64,000 nt of DNA from NCBI GenBank assembly GCA_018136815.1, contig CM030937.1:170606-234605 (forward strand). Reading direction: 5' to 3'. The translations under genes were made by a program, and so were the position numbers. This document shows, in pieces, positions 42,287 to 49,942 of the stretch (position 1 is its first letter; every line of letters begins with the position of its first letter). The notes under the pieces were generated by a model. It was given only the letters and a program-made list of their open reading frames with translations. It was not told the DNA's origin and did no database searches. Source of the stretch: Isochrysis galbana (lineage: Eukaryota > Haptophyta > Isochrysidales > Isochrysidaceae).

Positions 42287-45200
42287 TCAACGAGGATGGA
42301 GCCTGGATCGAGTGCGCGAAGACGGCGCATCGAGAACGGGAGGAAGAGGAGTATTCCTGGCCGACGAAGAAGTTGCTTCCGGGGACTCAACATCTTCTGG
42401 ACAAGTCTCTTCGACGGAGCGATCATAATCATCAAGCAAATCAGAACAACGACGGAGCAACTCGGAACGAGGCTCCCAGGTGGCTTCTCGAATAGAATAG
42501 CCACGCCACTTCACGAGGTACTCGGTAGAATCGCCATGGCTACGACGATCGAGCAACTTCTCAACGATGTACTCGTCGTCAGCCAGCGGCTCTTCATCAA
42601 CGAAAGTATGATACGGCCGGAGGTTCGAGATGTGCACCTCCTCCTTGACTAACCGGTTCTCCAGATCACGGAGTCGGTACCTAGTGTCGGACAGAGCCTC
42701 TACGACGCGGTAGGGACCCGAGTAGATGAATTGCAACTTGTTGGCATGGCCTGGTAATCGCATGCAGACGCGATCCCCAGGTTCGAAACGAGCTGGTCTT
42801 TGAGACTTGATGGTAGCGTCACGGACTGACTCAGCCTGAGCGGCTAGGGTAGCCTCGAGAGCGCTGGACCAAGAGAGGCGGAGGCTCGCATTGAGCCTGG
42901 ATGCGTACGAGCGAACGTCGGCGGACGCCGCCTCGAGAGCAGTTGGCGAAACGGACTTCGGATCAGAAAGTTGAGCGGGCAGACGCAGCTCACGCCCAAA
43001 GATCAAAGACGCTGGAGACCGGGAGTTGACACGACCGGAAGAAGCCCTCAACGAGAGGAGTAGGAACGGCAAATGGTCGACCCAATGGCTGCCACCCTCA
43101 TTCGAGGCGCGCATCAAACGGATGAGCGTTTGCTGAGCGCGTTCGACGAAGCCTACACCCTCATGTCGATACGGCTCTGTACTCGACAAATCAGTCCCGG
43201 TGAGCTCCAGAATACGCGAAACAAGAACCGAACAAAGATTCGAACCGGCGTCGGTCCGAAGCTGCCTAGGGACTCCATAACGCGTCACAATCAAGCAGAT
43301 GAACATGTCCAAGGCCACCTCCGACGAAGGATCCCCATTCGAAGGCTCAGCCTCAATCCATCGAGTGAGCGAGTCGATGAAGACGACCAGCTTGTCGTAA
43401 CCCGAGACTCCAGGCACGAAGTTGTGAGTGGGAGCCAGTGAGAGCACGTCGCAGTAGACCACATCAAAGGGGTAGGTACCCACGGAGAGACCGGAGGGCG
43501 ACGCTAGAGCCCTCGGTAGCGGCTTGGCGAGGGTGCACTCGTGGCATTCCCGGACGTAGGATGCAACGTCGGAAGACATGCCAGGCCAGTATACCCGAGT
43601 ACGAAGAAGACCAGACATTCGAGAAACTCCGAGGTGACCGGAGCGATCGTGGTAGGCAAAGAGGTAGCGAGACCGCAACAAGGGCGGAACATAGAGCACT
43701 AGCGAGTCCGGGTCGGTGGAGTCAAGGACGGTGCGATAGTAGACGAGCCCATCGTGAACGACGAAACGGCGAAACATCTTGGATTGCTGAGCGGAAACGG
43801 GAGCGGGAGCGACAGGACTGGAACACGAATCATCGTCGGCAACGGGGCCTGAGGCGGCGGCCGGCGGAGGCGACCCTTGGCCTGATGGCTCGTGGTTGGC
43901 CGTCTCTCCTGAGCCTAGGAGTGGCTCTACGAACGGATCTTCCGCCAGGGCCGCTTTCATCTCTGCGGAAGTCGGCGTACCCGGAGCCAAATAACTGGAC
44001 TGGATGGCGGGCCCGGAATCGGAGGCTCGACGACGAGATCGGTCCAAGGCTTGAAGCCCTCGCGCCGTAGCTACGGAGCGCGTGATGGCAGCCACCGGAT
44101 GAGACCGTTCATGCTCGGCTAGAGACTCTGAGCCAGGCTCACGTACCGCTAACGACGCTGGGCCGGCGAGTGGTTCGTCTTCGTGTTCCGGCTCCAGGGA
44201 TGCTAGCCGGGACAGCCCGTCAGCATCCTGATGAACAGCTCCTGGTTTATGTTCGACATCGAACCGGTACTCAGCCAACTTGAGAGCCCACCGAGTCAGC
44301 CGAGAGGCTGGCCCACCGGCTACTTGATCCTTCATGGTATGCAGCCATCGCAGCGCAGAGTGGTCAACGACTAACTTGAACCGACGCCCCCAAAGGTAGG
44401 GTCGCCAATTTCGGATTGATTCCAGGGCAGCCAAGAGCTCAATCTCGGTCACCGTCCAATGGCGTTCGGCCGAGGTGAGACTGCGAGCGTAGTACCCAAC
44501 GACTCGTTCACGGTTATCGTCTCCTAGCTGCGAGAGGATGCCGGCGATGCCCAACTTGCTAGCCCCATCGGTCTTGACGATGAAGGGCCGATCATCCCTG
44601 GGTGGAGTCAAGACGGGCTCCGAGGTGATCGCTGTCTTGAGCTCTTGGATAGCTCGGCGACACTCCTCGGACTGGGACTCCTTTGCCACGTCGCAGCCCT
44701 TCCGCGTGAGAGCAGTGAGAGGAGCAGCCTTAGCGGCGAATTGGCGAATGAATCGACGATAGTAGGAGCAAAGGCCGAGGAAAGATCGAACCGCTTCCAA
44801 GGAGTTGATGGATGACGGGTCGATGTCGGCGACAGCTGCGACCTTCTTCGGGTCCATCTTGAGACCTTCCCTCGAGACAACGTGACCGAGGTACTCCGTA
44901 GAGGTGGCAAAGAAGACACACTTGGACATCTTGCAGGTCAGGCCGGCCCACTCTAGCAGCTCGAGAACTAGGTCTAGCCGGTGAAGCATTTGCTCGAACG
45001 AAGCCTGTGCCCTGGCCTCTTCGGAAGGACCCACGCCCGTTGACCAGATGCCCACATCATCGAGGTAAGGCATGCAGATCTCCCACGCTAGCGCACCGAG
45101 AACGATGTCCATCAAGCGGCACATGTAGGAGGGACCTGATTGGATGCCGAACGGTAGAAAGTTGAACTCGTATTTGCCGCGGTGGGTAGTGAAAGCGGTG

Positions 45201-48200
45201 ATATGTTTGTGCGACTCTTTGATCGGGATGCCCCAAAAACCAGAGGCTAAATCGAGAGTACATAAAAAGAGAGAACTGAGCGGCCCTTGGCCGGACGCTA
45301 GCCTATCAATAGCCTCTACAATGAGGGGTAGAGGGCTATCCTCGACGCGTAGCTTGGCGTTCGTGTCGCGGTAGTCCACGCAGAATCGAACGGAGCCATC
45401 TTTCTTGCTGACCAGGACTACTCGGGAAGCCCAAGCCGAATTTGACTTGCGAATAATGCCGGCGGCTTCCATCTTGGCTACCTCCTCTTCTATGATGAGC
45501 TCGCCTGCGCGGCCCACTCTAGACGGAGCATGCCGGTGAGGAACAGCGCCGGGGTTGAGTGGCAACTCCACCTCGAGAACGTGCGTATGGTTTGGAGCCC
45601 CCGGGTGCAACGCGAAAGCTTTGATGCGCCGGGCCAAGAGTTGGCGTACTTCTTCTCGTTGATCGTCGGAAAGAAGCCGGTCCGGATCGATGGTGGCTGA
45701 GTCGAGTAGGGCTCGTTGCTCCTCGCTCAGCGCGGTGACAGGGTCACCATCCCCCTCGCTTCCATTCGGAGTCCAGCCCCGGCGCAACTTGAAACGCACC
45801 TGGAGCGAAGCTATCGGATGCAGAGACGGCAGGGTCAGCGCATCGACTCCGGTGTGGACGATCGTCACCGCGATGCGGTGATCGTCCGTGGGCGTGACCA
45901 CCGTGGGCATTACGAGAGGGGACGAATCGAGAGCCTCGCGATTTGGTAGGCGGTCGACTAGCATCGCGCAGTCCGAATGATCTCGGAGAGCTAGCGGAAC
46001 CCTGACCCAGATGGTTGCGCGGTGGAAGGCAGGAATCGTCACCGCTTGCTCCGTGTAGAGAAGATATTCGGACGAGGTAGACGCCGGAGCTTTGGCCGCA
46101 AACTCGTCGGCAGACTCAAAGAGAGGTGTATAGAGTGGCTGCCTAGCATCAGCAGCAGCCTCACCCTCCGATCCAGCCGGGATCTCTCGTGTTGCCGTCG
46201 ACCTCTCCAGAAAGTCGACAGTCAGCGGTTGACCGGGTGACATCGAGATAGCTCCGACGAAGCCGGAGTCCGCGACTGGGGGCGGCGCCGTGGAAACTCT
46301 GACTACGCATTCGGAAAGGACTCTTGAAGAGTCTTCTGCATCGCCAGAGGCCGGACGGAGGCGGAGGCTTCCCTCCGAGCTCGCGGCGTCGAGAGAAATG
46401 GTAGCGGAGTGGGCGGCCAAAAAATCGTTCCCGAGCAGAAGCATCGGGTTTCCTTCGATGACCGCGAACGAATGACGGAAGAGGCGACCGGACAAGGAGA
46501 AGACGAGGCTAGCCCGGCCCCTAGTGATGAGAAGAAGGCCGTCCGGCCCATGTAGGTTGGGGACGGTAGCGTCCGATACGCGTTCGACGCAGGCGTCTTC
46601 AGGTAGTCGATCAAGCAGGGCAGTGGTGATTACTGACGGGCCCGCTCCAGTGTCAGCCAGGGTGCTGTTCACCGTGAGGGCAACGTCCGGGAGAACGAAC
46701 CCTTGAGCTGCGCGGTCGCCATCGGCACGGCATACCACGAGATCGCGGACATAGAGGCAGTGACGAGGGTAGAGCGGCGGCGGCGTGTCCGCGATAGATT
46801 CCACCGGAAGTGAGGTTCCGGCTCCGGGTGACAGGGTGGTTGGATTGGAGGCTAGCCTGGACGGAGAAGATTCATCGACGTGGGGCACTCGCTCGATAGC
46901 GGCGGCCACCGTCTGCGGCACGAATGGTATTGAAGAGTATGGGGATGCCTTTGCTGAATTAGAGGGGTTAGGCACGCCATCATAGCCTAGCCCTCGACGG
47001 TCCGTCGGATGCCGAGGTTGATCCATTTGGCGTGACCATTCCTTCTCCGGGGACTTCTGCAAGTCTGTCTTCGGAAGCTTCGACAACTCGGAAAAACCAG
47101 CCGCACTGAGGCCCCTAGCGGCAGCCCCATCGCCACACAATGCCTGTGGAGTACCTTCTCCGTCGGCGGCGTCGGAGGGCTTGGTCTCGAGGGCCTGCAT
47201 GCTCCGGTGTTCTGGAGTCTCGGGCGTATCATCTTCTCCCGAGTCCAGCCCAACATCCCCGTTTTCAAGTGGCCTTTCGGCTACGACCGAACCGGTCGGT
47301 TCGGCCACTCCTTCGTCGCCAGCCGTGAAGGAGGCGCTCGGAGATAGTGCATTGATGCCTTGAGAGCCCAGTCGAGACAAGATGGAAGGTTCCGACGGCT
47401 CCGCAGCTGCCGCTTGCTCAGCGATTTCTTGGGCGATGGAAGGCGTGACATCCCGCCACCGATGGACCCCCGAAATTACATCACGGTCGAAGACCTGCCA
47501 CTTGCTGCGGCGCTTCTTCACCGTGTTTGGAGGGCCTGGCGTTGTAGAGCGGTCCTTCATGGGCCACTCCCACGGCGTGAAGCAGTCCACTTCCGCCACG
47601 GTCCCGTCTTGCGATGCGTTGGTTTCCGAGTCCTTCCGATGAAGCAGGCGAGACGCATCGGCAACGGGGCCCGCGTCTGAGATCACGACAACCGAATCAG
47701 ACACTGGCGAACCGCTGGGAGGCGTGAGGTGAGGGCTAGAAGCTGCTTCGCCTCTCCCCTCCATGAAGCGAGCTAGAGCCGTCCTCGGCTCAGCCAGTTC
47801 GAAGCCGGTCGAACAAAGCGAGGGGCGTTCTCTCAAGCTGGCAGCTGCTTGGGAAATTGCCCAGTCCACCGTGAAGTTGAGCGAACGCGACGCCTTGGCT
47901 TTGCGCGCATAACGGCGCAAGACCGGCATCCACTGGGCCGCCATTGCACCGGCAATGCCCACATAGGTGCGGCTGCGAAGGGCGCCACGGTGAGGCGACG
48001 GCGATAGATCCGCCATCGCGGATAGACGTCCCTCGACAATCTTCGAAGGCTGCAGGGGCGGGAGTGAAGCCGTCAGGTACAGGCCAGTTGCCTTTTGATG
48101 GCCCGTGCCGTGCTGCCACGGCTGCACAAACTGCCGCGGTCGCAACCCCCCGACTAAGGCAGAGGCTTCCGCGTGCATTCGAGGATTTTCGACGGCAACG

Positions 48201-49942
48201 AAAGGCGCGTCGGCGCTTGCCATGGCGAGGAAGACTCTAGCGGCGGATTCGAGAGCCTGGCGACGTCCCGGTTCCCGATCGAGCCACTGGCAACTCACCG
48301 CCGACAAATACGTGCACGGCGGATGCGCGACCACGAGGTCCCAACCGAGATTTTGAATGTGAAGAGCATCTCCGCAGAAGTGGGGAATGTAGTCGATCTC
48401 CGACGGTCGTAGATCGCACGTCGCGACGTGCGCTCCGGCAAGTAGGAACATCGAAGACACGACCCCGCTAGCTTCACCGACGACTAGAACGCGGGGTGGA
48501 GGAATCCCCTCGGCCGCGTCGAACGTCACGGCGTCGTGGATCGCTGCCAACTCAGCGCAAAGCTCGTCAAAATGCGTCGGCAACACGGCAGAGGGCGATG
48601 CATGAGTGCTCGCGTCCGGCCGCCGCAAGGCTAGAGCAGCTTCGGCGAGATGGCGGGGCAAGATGACGGAGGAACCGCTAGCCCGGGCACGGGAGGCGGC
48701 TAACATTTGAAGCTCGCGCGTAGGGGCGCGGGCAGCTTCAGTAGACTTGGCGGCCGAGGAACAACCAACCACGGCGATCCGGTGGATGGCCTCGGCAACG
48801 GAATTCAGGGGAAGGAGGTCGTCGCCCTCGAGTTTCGGTGGGCTAGACCTGAAGGGGGTTGGCTCCGGCGGGCGATCCCTGGAACGGGGATCCTCCGGAG
48901 AGCCGAGAGAAAGAGGAGACGCCGGCGTCCGTATGGTGCGCGACGAGGGATCGTAGTCGACGGCCCCTGCGTCTCCCGAGTCTGCGGTGGCCACGGCGTG
49001 AGCGCGGAAAGCCGCAGCTCCCTTGGAACCTTCATCTTCATTGACTCCGGAAGCCGACCCTTCCGGGTCGGGAACCAGATCAGAAACGAGAACGGGTGCA
49101 ACTTCGAGACGAGAGAATGAACACGATGACGGAGAAATATAACGAACCGGGGAGAGAGGTGAGGAGGAGGCACTAGTCTCCGCCTCCACTGCACGAGAAC
49201 CTACGGTAGACAACGACAATTTGTCCGCAGAGCGGCTCCGGCTATGGCCCTTGGGAGAGAGGTCTCCAGTGGGGTCCCGCCGGGAAAGAGCAGAAACAGG
49301 TAGAGCACCAACAACATTTTCGGACGCGGCAGCGGCCACGTCGGACCTATCCGTAGAACCTAGAGCAGAAGATGATACCGAGTCGACAGCCCTCGAGGGC
49401 TTCACAACCGATTGTTTACGAAACGAAGAGACCGAAGACGCGTCGAATCTACCTAGCCCACCCCCTTGGGCAGGGCCGTCGGGGGGTGAATCCAGGGATG
49501 AAGATGCGTCGAAAGACCTAGGAGAATTAGAAGAAACCGAAGACAGCATAGTATCCGTAGAAATAGATTCCAAGAGGGGCAGCGAGCGAGAATCGGCCCC
49601 TAACATCCTAATAGCGTGCGGAGTAATAGAAGAACTTGTAGACGTACACGAATTTCGGAGAGTCGGGTCGCGACTATCTCCGGGGCAAACCTGTTTCCAG
49701 GAGCCCGGGTCAAGTGTCGACTCCGGCTTCCGAGATAGCCGTTCGGCGGGGGCTTCAGCCGGCGAGGCGGCTCCCACCGTCGAGGACTGAATAGAGCTAG
49801 AGACAGGGGGAGAATCGCCGCGTCGACAGCTCTTCTCCCCAAGCGGCGTAGGGATCGGATCGGGATGGTGGTGGTGGCGTTCAGGCCCACCGCCCGCGAT
49901 GTTCTCCGCCAGGGTTTGAAGGACGGGGACCCCGCCGGACCC
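42287..49942 (-). CDS. pol: Pol polyprotein with DNA methyltransferase-like domain and chromodomain
   Basis: The frame is open from the codon after the gag UAG. Numbering here starts at the GTG at 49777. The N-terminal ~420 residues are Ser-rich and unassigned. Residues ~425-615 are a compact DNA cytosine methyltransferase-like domain: GEASG (434-438), HPPC (485-488, with catalytic-type C488), ENP (530-532), then QPWQ.G and RTYVGIA near its end. A conserved KRRSKWQVF block follows at ~750. Then come the aspartic protease (D1042 in ADTGAGPS), reverse transcriptase (~1410-1600, Y1571-LDD), RNase H (D1737), integrase (H2043, H2048, C2078, C2081; D2110, D2176, E2212, with D-35-E spacing) and a chromodomain (Y2403, W2424, Y2427, then TWEP). 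All catalytic residues are present. Expression as Gag-Pol by stop-codon readthrough is inferred. Confidence 0.93.
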   Translation of the reverse strand, partial: GSGGVPVLQTLAENIAGGGPERHHHHPDPIPTPLGEKSCRRGDSPPVSSSIQSSTVGAASPAEAPAERLSRKPESTLDPGSWKQVCPGDSRDPTLRNSCTSTSSSITPHAIRMLGADSRSLPLLESISTDTMLSSVSSNSPRSFDASSSLDSPPDGPAQGGGLGRFDASSVSSFRKQSVVKPSRAVDSVSSSALGSTDRSDVAAAASENVVGALPVSALSRRDPTGDLSPKGHSRSRSADKLSLSTVGSRAVEAETSASSSPLSPVRYISPSSCSFSRLEVAPVLVSDLVPDPEGSASGVNEDEGSKGAAAFRAHAVATADSGDAGAVDYDPSSRTIRTPASPLSLGSPEDPRSRDRPPEPTPFRSSPPKLEGDDLLPLNSVAEAIHRIAVVGCSSAAKSTEAARAPTRELQMLAASRARASGSSVILPRHLAEAALALRRPDASTHASPSAVLPTHFDELCAELAAIHDAVTFDAAEGIPPPRVLVVGEASGVVSSMFLLAGAHVATCDLRPSEIDYIPHFCGDALHIQNLGWDLVVAHPPCTYLSAVSCQWLDREPGRRQALESAARVFLAMASADAPFVAVENPRMHAEASALVGGLRPRQFVQPWQHGTGHQKATGLYLTASLPPLQPSKIVEGRLSAMADLSPSPHRGALRSRTYVGIAGAMAAQWMPVLRRYARKAKASRSLNFTVDWAISQAAASLRERPSLCSTGFELAEPRTALARFMEGRGEAASSPHLTPPSGSPVSDSVVVISDAGPVADASRLLHRKDSETNASQDGTVAEVDCFTPWEWPMKDRSTTPGPPNTVKKRRSKWQVFDRDVISGVHRWRDVTPSIAQEIAEQAAAAEPSEPSILSRLGSQGINALSPSASFTAGDEGVAEPTGSVVAERPLENGDVGLDSGEDDTPETPEHRSMQALETKPSDAADGEGTPQALCGDGAAARGLSAAGFSELSKLPKTDLQKSPEKEWSRQMDQPRHPTDRRGLGYDGVPNPSNSAKASPYSSIPFVPQTVAAAIERVPHVDESSPSRLASNPTTLSPGAGTSLPVESIADTPPPLYPRHCLYVRDLVVCRADGDRAAQGFVLPDVALTVNSTLADTGAGPSVITTALLDRLPEDACVERVSDATVPNLHGPDGLLLITRGRASLVFSLSGRLFRHSFAVIEGNPMLLLGNDFLAAHSATISLDAASSEGSLRLRPASGDAEDSSRVLSECVVRVSTAPPPVADSGFVGAISMSPGQPLTVDFLERSTATREIPAGSEGEAAADARQPLYTPLFESADEFAAKAPASTSSEYLLYTEQAVTIPAFHRATIWVRVPLALRDHSDCAMLVDRLPNREALDSSPLVMPTVVTPTDDHRIAVTIVHTGVDALTLPSLHPIASLQVRFKLRRGWTPNGSEGDGDPVTALSEEQRALLDSATIDPDRLLSDDQREEVRQLLARRIKAFALHPGAPNHTHVLEVELPLNPGAVPHRHAPSRVGRAGELIIEEEVAKMEAAGIIRKSNSAWASRVVLVSKKDGSVRFCVDYRDTNAKLRVEDSPLPLIVEAIDRLASGQGPLSSLFLCTLDLASGFWGIPIKESHKHITAFTTHRGKYEFNFLPFGIQSGPSYMCRLMDIVLGALAWEICMPYLDDVGIWSTGVGPSEEARAQASFEQMLHRLDLVLELLEWAGLTCKMSKCVFFATSTEYLGHVVSREGLKMDPKKVAAVADIDPSSINSLEAVRSFLGLCSYYRRFIRQFAAKAAPLTALTRKGCDVAKESQSEECRRAIQELKTAITSEPVLTPPRDDRPFIVKTDGASKLGIAGILSQLGDDNRERVVGYYARSLTSAERHWTVTEIELLAALESIRNWRPYLWGRRFKLVVDHSALRWLHTMKDQVAGGPASRLTRWALKLAEYRFDVEHKPGAVHQDADGLSRLASLEPEHEDEPLAGPASLAVREPGSESLAEHERSHPVAAITRSVATARGLQALDRSRRRASDSGPAIQSSYLAPGTPTSAEMKAALAEDPFVEPLLGSGETANHEPSGQGSPPPAAASGPVADDDSCSSPVAPAPVSAQQSKMFRRFVVHDGLVYYRTVLDSTDPDSLVLYVPPLLRSRYLFAYHDRSGHLGVSRMSGLLRTRVYWPGMSSDVASYVRECHECTLAKPLPRALASPSGLSVGTYPFDVVYCDVLSLAPTHNFVPGVSGYDKLVVFIDSLTRWIEAEPSNGDPSSEVALDMFICLIVTRYGVPRQLRTDAGSNLCSVLVSRILELTGTDLSSTEPYRHEGVGFVERAQQTLIRLMRASNEGGSHWVDHLPFLLLSLRASSGRVNSRSPASLIFGRELRLPAQLSDPKSVSPTALEAASADVRSYASRLNASLRLSWSSALEATLAAQAESVRDATIKSQRPARFEPGDRVCMRLPGHANKLQFIYSGPYRVVEALSDTRYRLRDLENRLVKEEVHISNLRPYHTFVDEEPLADDEYIVEKLLDRRSHGDSTEYLVKWRGYSIREATWEPRSELLRRCSDLLDDYDRSVEETCPEDVESPEATSSSARNTPLPPVLDAPSSRTRSRLHPR

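Noticed and set aside
43438-44070. Plus-strand ORFs inside pol
   Set aside because: Shadow frames of the minus-strand polyprotein, without recognisable domains.
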